Below the pieces are notes generated by a model that saw nothing but the letters and a program-made list of their open reading frames with translations, was not told the DNA's origin and did no database searches. Shown here piece by piece: positions 1 to 8,354 of a DNA stretch of 64,000 nt (position 1 is its first letter; each line of letters starts with the position of its first letter). Position numbers and translations under genes: made by a program. Source of the DNA: DATKJS01 sp964551995 (GTDB taxonomy: Bacteria; Acidobacteriota; Aminicenantia; Aminicenantales; Saccharicenantaceae); NCBI GenBank assembly GCA_964551995.1, contig CAZKFD010000015.1, positions 6,886 through 70,885 on the forward strand, written 5' to 3'.

Positions 1-1858
1 CCAGCCGGCCGTCGAGCTCGACCGTGTTCGCGGGAAGGTAAAGCTTACGCTCGACGCAGTCGGCCGCCGCCCGGCCGCCGGCCAGGCGGACGAAGACGAT
101 GTCGTTAGAATGGAGCTTGAAGCGGGGGTCCGCGAGGAGGCCGAAGAGCAGCTCCGATTTGTTCGTCCCCGGCGGACCGACCAGGATGAGGCCGCTTCCG
201 CCGAAGTCTGCGGACATGCCGCGTACCGCACCCGCGCCGGCCGCCCCGGGCACTCGCTCGCAGATGTCCATGGCCAGGCCGAGGGCCAGGCTCCGCAGCG
301 ATCCGTAGTTGTCGGTGTTGACGAGGACTCCGGTTCGCGTCTCGGGATTGTAAAAGGCCCGCGGCTCCCGGCCCGCGATGCCCTCCACAGCGTAGAGAAT
401 CCCGTGCGGCTCGAAGCCCGTTTCGAGCTGGGCCGGGAACCAGTTCTCCACCCAGAAATCGTTGAGGTGGGCGATGTTGGTCCGAAGCTGGATGATCGAG
501 CCGTTGACATTCGCGTTCCATTCATACCGGCCCTCGAAGCCCAGGCGGCCGTCCATCTCCGCGACGAGGGCGTCGCGCGCCGGCAGGGCCGTCACCGCCT
601 CGACCGGGACGGGCTTCCGGGCCTTCGTCACCGTGTTGGCCAGGGCCGCGCGCCGGGCCTTCCGGGCCGTTTTGAGGCGTGACAAGGACTCGACGATCCT
701 GTCCAGCCCCTTTTCCAGGTTCTCCATGGACGTGGCGTAGGAGAGCCGGATGTGGTCGTCCGCGCCGAAGGAATCGCCCGGAACGATGGCCACGTTCGCC
801 TCTTTGAGGAGATAATAGGCCATGCCGTAGGAATTGCGGATGCGGGCGCCGTTCGCCTCCTTGTCGTAGAAGGACTTGACGTTCGGGAACAGGTAGAAGG
901 CGCCCTGGGGTCTGAAGCACGACAGGCCGGGTACCGCGGCCAGGCGCATCAGACAATAGTTGCGCCGCCGCTCGAACTCAGCGACCATCTTCCGGACCTC
1001 GTGCTGGGGCCCGCGGTAGGCCTCGAGGGCGGCCTTTTGGGCGATGGAACAAGCGTTCGAAGTGGTGTGGCTCTGGATCGTCGACATCCCGTTGATGATC
1101 TCCGCCGGGCCCGCGGCGAAGCCGATCCGCCAGCCGGTCATGGAGTATGTCTTGGAGACCCCGTTGATGATGACGGTTTTTTTCCTGATGTCCTCGCCCA
1201 GGGAGGCGAAGCTCGTGAAGCGGAAATTGTCGTAGACGAGCTGGCCGTAGATCTCGTCGGCGATGACGAAGATGTCCTCGCCCCGGATGACGTGGGCCAA
1301 GGCCGAGAGCTGGTCGCGGGTGTAGGCGCCGCCAGTCGGATTCGACGGGTTGTTGAGGATGAGAGCCTTGGTGGCCGGCGTGATGGCCGCTTTGAGACGG
1401 TCGGGCGTCAGAAGGAAGCCGTCCTCCTCGCGCGTCGGGACGATGACGGGCTTGCCCTTGGCCAGATTTACGCACTCGGGATAGGTGACCCAGAAGGGGG
1501 AGGGGATGATGACTTCCTCTCCCTCGTTCACGAGGGTCTGGACGAGGTGAAATAGGGAGGCTTTGGCGCCGGCGGAAACGATGATCTCCTTCGAATCATA
1601 AATGAGGCCGTGATCTTCCTCGAGGCGCTGGGCGATGGCTTTTCTCAGGGCCGGGATCCCGTCGTTTTCCGTGTATTTCGTGAAATTGTCGCGGATCGCC
1701 TGGATGCCGGCGGCCTTGACATTTTCGGGCGAGGGGAAATCGGGCTCGCCCACGCTGAGGTCGATGACGTCGATCCCCTCGGCTTTCATCGCCTTGGCTT
1801 TGGCCGAGATCTTGAGGGTGGGGGAGGCGCCGATTTGCTGGATTTTTTCCGAGATCAT
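1..1858 (-). CDS. Class I/II PLP aminotransferase fused to an HprK-like P-loop domain (3' end outside window)
   Basis: The frame is open from ATG 1858 to the window edge, 619 codons without a stop. Residues 1 to about 390 form a complete aspartate-type aminotransferase: DVIDLSVGEPDF near the N-terminus, NNPSNPTG, IADEIYG, and the PLP lysine near residue 236 in GVSKTYSMTGWRIGF. The usual C-terminus (HIRLSYATS) is not followed by a stop. A basic linker follows, then a region containing LRTNIAHLNDFWVENWF, then a nucleotide-binding segment ADFGGSGLILVGPPGTNKSELL (P-loop about 561-568) and LHSNDIVFVRL, which resembles the HPr kinase order P-loop then ADD. The P-loop has Asn where Gly normally precedes Lys. 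The aminotransferase assignment is firm. The role of the fused domain is unknown, and its end cannot be seen. Confidence 0.85.
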   Translation of the reverse strand, partial: MISEKIQQIGASPTLKISAKAKAMKAEGIDVIDLSVGEPDFPSPENVKAAGIQAIRDNFTKYTENDGIPALRKAIAQRLEEDHGLIYDSKEIIVSAGAKASLFHLVQTLVNEGEEVIIPSPFWVTYPECVNLAKGKPVIVPTREEDGFLLTPDRLKAAITPATKALILNNPSNPTGGAYTRDQLSALAHVIRGEDIFVIADEIYGQLVYDNFRFTSFASLGEDIRKKTVIINGVSKTYSMTGWRIGFAAGPAEIINGMSTIQSHTTSNACSIAQKAALEAYRGPQHEVRKMVAEFERRRNYCLMRLAAVPGLSCFRPQGAFYLFPNVKSFYDKEANGARIRNSYGMAYYLLKEANVAIVPGDSFGADDHIRLSYATSMENLEKGLDRIVESLSRLKTARKARRAALANTVTKARKPVPVEAVTALPARDALVAEMDGRLGFEGRYEWNANVNGSIIQLRTNIAHLNDFWVENWFPAQLETGFEPHGILYAVEGIAGREPRAFYNPETRTGVLVNTDNYGSLRSLALGLAMDICERVPGAAGAGAVRGMSADFGGSGLILVGPPGTNKSELLFGLLADPRFKLHSNDIVFVRLAGGRAAADCVERKLYLPANTVELDGRL

Positions 1859-1889
1859 GCTTCACCTGCCTCCATGGCGGACGGGACGG

Positions 1890-3302
1890 TCACTTCTTGT
1901 CGTCTTTTTTGGCGTCCCCGGAGAGCTTGGCCTTCAGGAATTGAGTCAGATCCGCCCCCGTCAGGGACTTCACGACCTCGGGAAGCTGGGCGAGGACCTG
2001 GGCGACCTGGGCGGTCACCTTGGTGGTGCCGAGCTCCTTATCTCCCCCGACGATGACGATCTTGTCCACTTTCGCCAGGGGCTCGGACACAGCCCTGGCC
2101 AGGTCGGGGAGGGTCTTCATGTACATCTCGAGGACGGCCGCCTGGTTATATTTCTCCCAGGCCTGGGCGCGCTTGAGCATGGCCTCGGCCTCGGCCGTCC
2201 CTTTGGCCTTGAGCTGGTCGGCCTCGGCCAGGCCCTCGAGCCTCAGGGCCTCGGCCTTGCCCTTGGCCTCGGCGGCGATCCGGAACTCCTCGGCCTCCGC
2301 TTCTGCTTGGATCTGATATTTGCGGGCGTCGGCCGGCTTGCGGACGGTAGATTCGAGCTCCTTCTCCTTGCGGGCGATCTCGAGCTGCTCGATCTTGATG
2401 GCCTCTTCCTTTTCGACCTGCTTGACCTTGGCTTCCTCCTTGCGGATCTCCTGGCTCAGGCGCTGGCGCTCGAGCTCATAGGAAAAATCCGCCTGGGCCT
2501 TCTTGGAATTGACGGCGACCTGTGATTCGGCTTTTTTGGCCTCGTTGTCCCACTGGGCCTTGGCGATCTGGGCGTCGGATTGGAGCCGGGCGACCTCGGC
2601 CTCCTTGCGCGCCTGAGAGGACTTGATGACGGCCTCTTTCTCGGCTTCGGCCTGGGCGATGGCCGCATCGCGCTTGGCGGCCGCGATCTGGGGCTTGCTG
2701 AGGGCGTCGATGTATCCCTGCGTATCGCTGATATCCTTGAGGGAGAAGGACAGCATGACGAGGCCCATCCGGTCGAAATCCGCCCGGACCGCGGCGATTG
2801 CCCTATTGGCGAACTCCTGCCGGCCCCGGTAGATCTCCTCAACTGTCATGGTGCCGATGACCTCGCGGACCTTCCCCTCGAGGACGTTGACGGCCACCTC
2901 GCGTACGCCGTCCCTCCCGATCCCCAGGAACTGCTCGGCGGCGAGGTGGATGGTCTCCTCGGAGGAGTTGACCTTCACCTGGGCCGTCGCCTCAGCCATG
3001 ATCGGGACGCCGCCGGCGGTCAGGACTTCCGGTGTGCGGACGGCGAGAGGGATGACGTCCATCGGCAGGATGTACACTTTTTCCAGCCCGGGCCAGACGA
3101 ACGTCCCGCCGCCCAGGCGGTAGCGATACCCGATCTTCCTCTTCGTGCCGTCGGGCATGACCAGGGTCCGCTTCCGGCCGCCGGCGATGATCAGGGCCTC
3201 GTTGGGGCCGACTTTCCGGTACTGGACGGTCATGAGAATGACGACGAGGACGACAAACACGATGACGGCGCCGGCGATGATCAGCCAGGACGTTGGGTTC
3301 AT
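1890..3302 (-). CDS. floT: Flotillin-like SPFH-domain membrane protein
   Basis: This 470-residue protein starts with a single transmembrane segment (about residues 6-24) and a short basic stretch, then an SPFH domain to about residue 220 with YILPMDVIPLAVRTPEVLT and FGIGRDGVREVA-like flotillin features. A long Ala/Glu/Lys-rich coiled coil follows (about 215-390), with repeated EAEAE and AKGKAEA segments. The C-terminal part (VDKIVIVGGD) is typical of flotillins. Members scaffold membrane microdomains. The gene lies 31 bp upstream of the aminotransferase on the same strand, so the two may be co-transcribed. Its own promoter is visible upstream. Family assignment is secure; the symbol is by analogy with Bacillus FloT. 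Confidence 0.9.
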   Translation of the reverse strand: MNPTSWLIIAGAVIVFVVLVVILMTVQYRKVGPNEALIIAGGRKRTLVMPDGTKRKIGYRYRLGGGTFVWPGLEKVYILPMDVIPLAVRTPEVLTAGGVPIMAEATAQVKVNSSEETIHLAAEQFLGIGRDGVREVAVNVLEGKVREVIGTMTVEEIYRGRQEFANRAIAAVRADFDRMGLVMLSFSLKDISDTQGYIDALSKPQIAAAKRDAAIAQAEAEKEAVIKSSQARKEAEVARLQSDAQIAKAQWDNEAKKAESQVAVNSKKAQADFSYELERQRLSQEIRKEEAKVKQVEKEEAIKIEQLEIARKEKELESTVRKPADARKYQIQAEAEAEEFRIAAEAKGKAEALRLEGLAEADQLKAKGTAEAEAMLKRAQAWEKYNQAAVLEMYMKTLPDLARAVSEPLAKVDKIVIVGGDKELGTTKVTAQVAQVLAQLPEVVKSLTGADLTQFLKAKLSGDAKKDDKK

Positions 3303-3393
3303 GACGACCTCCTTGGATCCCGCCCCGTATCGCGTGGGGCTGAATCAGGGGAAAAGCATTCTTCCGCGACGGCCGAAAGCCTTTCCTGATTGT

Positions 3394-3427
3394 GTTTCTA
3401 AAGGTTGATAATATTCAATTTAGAAAC
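3394..3427. promoter_or_regulatory. 9-bp inverted repeat across the flotillin promoter (possible operator)
   Basis: GTTTCTAAA at 3394-3402 is mirrored exactly by TTTAGAAAC at 3419-3427, 16 bp apart. The repeat brackets the predicted -10 element and much of the spacer of the flotillin promoter, a position where a dimeric repressor would block transcription. No regulator gene is adjacent. The repeat is seen directly; the operator role is inference. Confidence 0.4.
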
Positions 3428-3437
3428 AGCCTGTCAA
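3408..3437 (-). promoter_or_regulatory. Sigma70-type promoter for flotillin
   Basis: On the minus strand TTGACA (3432-3437) is followed after 18 bp by TATTAT (3408-3413), matching 6/6 and 5/6 of the consensus. The flotillin ATG lies about 105 bp downstream. Confidence 0.6.
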
Positions 3438-3462
3438 GCCGGGCCCGGGGCCGGAAGGCAGC

Positions 3463-4269
3463 CTAGGATTTCTCTTTGTAGCCGTAGGCCATGAAAAGGA
3501 TGCTTTTCTTCTTGAGGGCCTCTTTCTGGACCTGGACGAGCTTCTCGATTCCCGAGTCCGCCAATTTGAGAAGCCCGAGGAGGTCTTTCTTGGAGAAGGG
3601 GCTCTTTTCGGCCCCCGCCTGGACTTCGACGATTTCGCCCCTGTCCGTCTCGACGACGTTCATATCGAGCTCGGCCGAAGAGTCCTCGGCGTAGTCGAGG
3701 TCGAGGAGCGGACGTCCGCCGACGACGCCCACGCTCACGGCGGCCACGAGATGACGGAGCGGCATGTGGTCGATGAGGCCCTCGTCGAGCATTTTTTTCA
3801 GGGCTAGGCCCAGGGAGATGCATCCGGCCGTGACGGAGGCGGCCCGCGTGCCGCCGTCGGCCTGGATGACATCGCAGTCGATGATGATTTGCCTTTCCCC
3901 GAGGGAGCGGAGGTCCGTCACGGCCCGGAGGGAGCGGCCAATGAGCCTCTGGATCTCCTGCGTGCGTCCCGAGATCCTCCCTCCGGGGCGCTCCCGGGGG
4001 GTTCTCTCCTCGGTGGCGCGAGGGATCATCGCGTACTCGGCAGTGACCCAGCCAGTGCCCGAGCCCTTCAGGAACGGCGGGACCCGGTCCTCGATCGTGG
4101 CTGCCGCCAGGACGCGCGTCCGGCCCATTTCGATGAACGCCGAACCGTCCGTGAAATCGAGGCAGTCGATAAGAATGTTGACGGGCCGGAGTTCGCCGGG
4201 CTCCCGTCTTCCGGCACGGGCCGCCTCGGAAGGAGACGTTTCGTCGCGACTCTTGATCTTCGTCTTCAT
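3463..4269 (-). CDS. rph: Ribonuclease PH
   Basis: This is a phosphorolytic 3'-5' exoribonuclease that trims tRNA 3' ends. The 268-residue protein shows the family landmarks: EMGRTRVLAAATIEDRVPP, the segment GWVTAEYAMIPRAT, GRTQEIQRLIGRSLRAV, IDCDVIQADGGTRAAS in the phosphate/catalytic region, and a C-terminal LDLDYAEDSSAELDMNVV. Length matches the family apart from a roughly 25-residue N-terminal extension rich in charged residues. A GGGAG Shine-Dalgarno precedes the ATG at 4269. It is transcribed divergently from the exported protein at 4431. Confidence 0.95.
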   Translation of the reverse strand: MKTKIKSRDETSPSEAARAGRREPGELRPVNILIDCLDFTDGSAFIEMGRTRVLAAATIEDRVPPFLKGSGTGWVTAEYAMIPRATEERTPRERPGGRISGRTQEIQRLIGRSLRAVTDLRSLGERQIIIDCDVIQADGGTRAASVTAGCISLGLALKKMLDEGLIDHMPLRHLVAAVSVGVVGGRPLLDLDYAEDSSAELDMNVVETDRGEIVEVQAGAEKSPFSKKDLLGLLKLADSGIEKLVQVQKEALKKKSILFMAYGYKEKS

Positions 4270-4355
4270 GGACCGATCTCCCGCTTATCTTAGAGCATGT
4301 CCGGCCGATTTTCAACGTCCCCATGCCGGAGGACGGATCCCCGGTCCGGCGCTCC

Positions 4356-4384
4356 TTTACTCTCCCGCGGAATTTGTTTAAAAT
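4356..4384 (+). promoter_or_regulatory. Sigma70-type promoter for the exported protein at 4431
   Basis: TTTACT (4356-4361), a 17-bp spacer and TAAAAT (4379-4384) match 4/6 and 5/6 of the consensus. The site places transcription start about 40 bp before ATG 4431, supporting that start over the two in-frame ATGs further upstream. Confidence 0.5.
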
Positions 4385-4430
4385 AATGCCTTTTCAAGGA
4401 TCGCGAGCGTTAGGGGCCTATCGGATTTCC

Positions 4431-5294
4431 ATGACCAAACTCAGGGCTCTGGCCGTCCTGCTGGTGCTGGTCGCCGTGCTCTCCCTGCCCTTCCCGACGC
4501 GCCCGGGGATCGAGGGACTCGGGCTCACCGTGGCCTTTTCGAACCGGGTCCTGACGGACAACCTCTTTACAGACATCATCTTCCGCTTCGGCACGTCCCG
4601 GAATTTCGTCCCGTTCACCGAGGACCTGACGATCGTCTGCCGCCTTTTTTCGGAGGGCCGCCTCCTCGCCGAGGACATGTATAAGCCGTCCGTCTCGACG
4701 TCCAAGTGGGAAGCAAGAAAGGCGTATTCGTTCACCCGGAAGATCTATATTCCTTCGTTCATCGACGTGTATGACCCGGGCTTCAAGGGGTCGAAGACGA
4801 TCGACCTCACGATCGGGCTGGCGGCCGGGCCGGCCGGCAGCGTTCCGGTCCGGGGCAAGATCTACGAAGCGAAGATCAGGACTCTCCCCGCGCCGGAATT
4901 CCCGGTGATCGTTTACCTGAGCGGCTGGTATGAGCCGGAGACCGAGCCGGGAGAGCCGAGGCAAACCCGGAGGTGGACGGCGAAGGAGGCCCGTTGCGCA
5001 ATCGACAACCCGGGCCGCGACGCCCAGCTCGTCATTCGCGGCAGCCTCGACGCGAAGGCCGTCCCGGGACAAAGGATCACGATCCGCCTCGCCGGCCGGG
5101 TCATTGACGAGTTCACCCCCGAAAAGCCGGAGTTCGAGAGGTTCTATGAGATCAAAAAAGACTGGCTCGGCGAGGGGAAGGATTTTCTTCTGGTGATCGG
5201 CGTCGACAAGACCTTCGTCCCGGCCCGGGTGATCCCGGGCTCCGGGGACAAGCGCGAGCTCGGCGTCCGGATCTCGCTCCTCTACTTCAGATGA
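4431..5294 (+). CDS. Exported protein of unknown function
   Basis: I do not recognise this 287-residue protein. ATG 4431 begins a clear signal peptide (MTKLRALAVLLVLVAVLSLP, then FPTRPG), and earlier in-frame ATGs at 4323 and 4383 lie in or before the promoter, so 4431 is preferred. The mature part looks mostly beta-stranded, with repeated short hydrophobic/charged alternation, a conserved-looking VIVYLSGWYEPETEP segment mid-protein and an aromatic C-terminus ending LLYFR. It carries no lipobox. It probably acts in the periplasm or at the outer membrane. The last 8 bp overlap the convergent gene at 5287. Confidence 0.75.
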   Translation: MTKLRALAVLLVLVAVLSLPFPTRPGIEGLGLTVAFSNRVLTDNLFTDIIFRFGTSRNFVPFTEDLTIVCRLFSEGRLLAEDMYKPSVSTSKWEARKAYSFTRKIYIPSFIDVYDPGFKGSKTIDLTIGLAAGPAGSVPVRGKIYEAKIRTLPAPEFPVIVYLSGWYEPETEPGEPRQTRRWTAKEARCAIDNPGRDAQLVIRGSLDAKAVPGQRITIRLAGRVIDEFTPEKPEFERFYEIKKDWLGEGKDFLLVIGVDKTFVPARVIPGSGDKRELGVRISLLYFR

Positions 5295-5898
5295 GCGGCG
5301 GCCTGATCCAGATCTGTGGCATGCCCTCTCGCTTGGCCGTGGCCATGAAATCGTCTAGGTCCTTTTTGGCGTGGACTGCGTCGGCCTGGGCCGCGTTCAG
5401 CTTGTTGTAGGTTTCGCTGATCTCGAACTGGATGTATTCCCGCGATTTGACGTCGGTCAGGTTGTAAAAATCTTGCCAAAGAGAATTCATCCTGAGGGTC
5501 AGGAGATCGATCATCTCCTGAGCGTCTTTGGCTTTTTTAACGAGTTCCTCGAGCTTGGCCCGGTAGGCCTTTTCGGACATGGCCGCCAGGCTGGGCGTCT
5601 GTTCGGCGGGGTTCGCGCTCTCGGCTTTCTGGGCCGCGGCGACCGGCGCGGCCGGCGGGGAGGCCTCGCCCTCGGCCGGGGTCTCCGCCGCTTCCTTCCC
5701 CGCCGCCGCGATTTCCACCGCCGGCCTCTTTTTGAGCTTGTTGAGGTCGGCGTTGGTGATGACGGGGGTTGATCTGCCCTTGAGATTGGCCCGTCGCTCC
5801 TTTTCCTTCTTGGCGAGATCGGTCACGCTCTGGGAATACAGCATGCCGACGAGAAAGAGCGGGAGCAACGCAAATGTCCAGTTTTTCCACTTGAACAT
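5287..5898 (-). CDS. Exported coiled-coil protein of unknown function
   Basis: This 203-residue protein begins with MFKWKNWTFALLPLFLVGMLY, a signal peptide, followed by DLAKKEKERRANLKG. A low-complexity Ala/Pro/Glu linker spans about residues 60-100. The C-terminal half (about 105-190) is predicted helical, with KLEELVKKAKDAQEMIDLL and NKLNAAQADAVHAKKDLDDF, and ends IWIRPPLI. It is likely periplasmic with a C-terminal coiled coil. The function is unknown. Its promoter lies just outside the repaired end of comEC, and the two genes do not overlap once the comEC frameshift is taken into account. Confidence 0.75.
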   Translation of the reverse strand: MFKWKNWTFALLPLFLVGMLYSQSVTDLAKKEKERRANLKGRSTPVITNADLNKLKKRPAVEIAAAGKEAAETPAEGEASPPAAPVAAAQKAESANPAEQTPSLAAMSEKAYRAKLEELVKKAKDAQEMIDLLTLRMNSLWQDFYNLTDVKSREYIQFEISETYNKLNAAQADAVHAKKDLDDFMATAKREGMPQIWIRPPLI

Positions 5899-5919
5899 GG
5901 TCCTCTCTCTCGCGCGCTC

Positions 5920-5948
5920 ATTATTCTTAGTTTAGTCGGCCCTGTCAA
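5920..5948 (-). promoter_or_regulatory. Sigma70-type promoter for the coiled-coil exported protein
   Basis: TTGACA (5943-5948, minus strand) is followed after 17 bp by AATAAT (5920-5925), matching 6/6 and 5/6 of the consensus. The -35 box overlaps the repaired stop codon of comEC, so the downstream gene can be expressed independently. Confidence 0.6.
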
Positions 5949-8354
5949 TGCGAAGTGGAAATTCCGGAGGCCGTCCGGACGCGGATCTCCACTCCGTCGG
6001 TCGAGACCTCGACCGCGCCGTCGACGTCCGTCCGGTAAACCCGGGATCCCGCCCTCCGGTACCGGTCGAGGACGTGTCCGCCGGGGAAGCCGAAGCGGTT
6101 CCCCTGGCCGACCGAGATGAGGACGATTCCGGGCCGGGCGCGCGCGAGGAACGGTGCGGAGCTCGAGGTGCTGCTGCCGTGGTGGGGGGGATTTCAGGAC
6201 CGCGCAAGAGACCTCGGCCCCGCGTTCCAGGATCTCGCGCTCGGCCCGGGCCTCGATGTCGCCGGTGAAGAGAACAGCCGTTCCGCCGAAGGAGATCCTC
6301 AGAACCAGCGAAAGATCATTCTCTGAGGCCGGCGTGCTCGGCCCGTCTTCGGCTCCCGGGTGAAGGACTGAGACCGCGGCCGAACCGATGCGGCGGGCGT
6401 AGCCGCGGAAAACCCGCCTTCGGAGGACCTCCGGGCGAAGCGCGTCCCCGAGGTCACAATAAGCGCCTGTTTCGGACGGGGGAGGAGGATAAGCCTCCCA
6501 GAATTCCCCGATGCGGAAATTTCGGGCAACGGCCACGAGACCGTTGAGATGGTCCGGATGGGGGTGTGTTAGGACCATGATGTCGATCTGCCGGATCCCC
6601 CTCCGCCAGAGGGCCGGCGAGACTACTCTTTCGCCGACATCGAACGCGCTGTCCGTGAAGCCCCCGCCGTCGATCAGCATCCTCTTGCGGCCCGGAAATT
6701 CGACGAGGATGGAGTCTCCCTGCCCGACATCGAGCATCGTGACCGTCAGTCCCCTGGACGCCGGCGAGAAAGGGTAGGTCGCGATCGTGACCAGGAAGGC
6801 GGCGAATCCGGCCGTGACAATGAGCCGCTGACCTTTGAACCGGCGGCCAAGAAGGAGGAGGCCCAAAAAAAGATAGTATCCGGCGATAACCCAGCCGGGG
6901 GGCGTCGGGGTCCTGTAGGAGAGAGCAGGGAGTCCGTCCAACACGTGAGACAGCCGGAAGAAGACCATCACGAGGAACTTGAGCCCCGAGGCCAACAGGG
7001 TTCCGAGAACCGATGAGGCGGCCGAAATAGGCAGAAACGCGTAGCCGAGCCCCAGGATCAGCCCCACGAGAGGGGCGGCCGCATAATTAAGGACGAGCGA
7101 CGAGAATGTGATCCTGTTGAAATGGCAGGCGATGATTGGCAGCACGCCCAGGATGGCGGAGAGCGAGAGCGCCGTCAGTTCGCCGGCCTTGAGGGGCAGC
7201 CGCGGGAGTCTCTGGATGATGCGGGGGGCGAAGAGGATGATGGCGAGGGTCGCGGCGAACGTCAGCTGGAAACCGGCGTCGAATACGTCAAAGGGGTTTG
7301 CGAGGAGCAGAACAAAGGCGCTGAAAGAGATGGTGTTCAGGATGCGGACGTCCTTCCACAAGAGCCGCCCGACCAGATAGGCCAGGGTCATGAACGACGC
7401 CCGCAGGACCGATGGGCTGCCTTCGACGAGGAGCGTGTAGAAGATGAGAAGGGCGATGAGCACGAGATTGGCGGGGGCGCGGCGCAGCCGGAATAGCCTC
7501 AACAATCCGAACAAAAGAAAAGTGACGATGGCGATGTGGGAGCCCGAGATGGCGAACAGATGGTAGAGGCCCGTCTCCTGGAGCGACAGGACGGTGCGGG
7601 GATCGAGACGGCCGTCCTCCCCAAGGAGGAGCGCTTCGAGGGCCGCTCCCTCGGGAGACAGGCCGGCCGTTCCCGGCGCGGGAAAGAACGACTCGAGGTT
7701 GTCCTGGAGGGCACAACGGAGCCGCGAGATCAAGTTCCGCGGGGACATCGCCGGGCCGTCGGCCGCCTTTTCCACGAGCAAGCTCGACTTGGTGAACGCC
7801 CGGCGGTGAATGTCCCGGCTCTTCAGGAAGCGGTCGTAGGAGAAGCCTCCGAAATTGTTGAACGATCCGCCCGAGGAGAACTCGGCCGCTGCCCGGACTC
7901 TATCACCGGAGTGGAGCCGGAGCCTGCCGCGGACGGAAGGATCGAACGGAACGGTCAGGCGCAGGTTTCCCCGCACGGTGCGTACCGGGCCTCCGGCACG
8001 GATCGAATCCACGCGGAGGGTCAGGATGTCCCGGCCGGGCTCCCGTCCCGGCGAGCCGACAAGCGTTCCGACGACATCCAGGTAGCCTTCGGTCCGGTCG
8101 CGATGGAGCTTGTTGGCCTCGTAGGTTCGGTCGCGGAGCGAAAAGACGGCTGCTCCGGAGGACGCCGCGGACAGGAGGATCAGCAAAAGGCAGATCGCGT
8201 TTTTCCGGGCGGCGTAGAGCGCCCACGCGGACGCCGCGAAGACGAAGACTCCGGCCAACGGCAGAACGGGCGAAGCGGCGAATACCGCCTCGGCCAGGAT
8301 TCCGAGGAGAAGCGACGCGGCGAGGAAGAGGAAAGGATGAGGCGTCGGCCTCAG
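5945..8354 (-). CDS. comEC: ComEC/Rec2-type DNA uptake channel, interrupted by a +1 frameshift
   Basis: The protein has an N-terminal soluble domain (SFNNFGGFSYDRFLKSRDIHRRAF), a competence membrane domain (LYHLFAISGSHIAIVTFLLFG, many helices) and a C-terminal metallo-beta-lactamase domain (TMLDVGQGDSILVEFPG, VLTHPHPDHLNG, LFTGDIE). After CAVLKSP the frame is lost in a seven-base homopolymer. Dropping one base restores the conserved HHGSS motif, then VLISVG, GFPG and a stop at 5945-5947, giving 802 residues. No ATG is present near the N-terminus. A CTG at 8352-8354 overlaps the TGA of the upstream M20 gene in a CTGA arrangement and is the likeliest start. ComEC transports single-stranded DNA across the inner membrane. 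No other competence gene is nearby. Confidence 0.85.
6184..6190 (-). other. Frameshifting homopolymer inside comEC
   Basis: A run of seven G on the plus strand (seven C in the coding strand) sits exactly where the ComEC lactamase-like motif breaks. Six C would give LKSPHHGSS and a readable domain to the stop at 5945. With seven, the frame runs on out of the domain to 5823 and into the next gene with no recognisable sequence. It may be an assembly error, a real mutation or a slippage site. Confidence 0.8.

Noticed and set aside
110..682. Plus-strand open frame near the left edge
   Set aside because: It shares codon boundaries with the minus-strand aminotransferase fusion, which has clear motifs; this frame has none.
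5823..5944. C-terminal extension of comEC in the unrepaired frame
   Set aside because: The sequence after the G7 run in that frame has no similarity to ComEC and overlaps the neighbouring gene.
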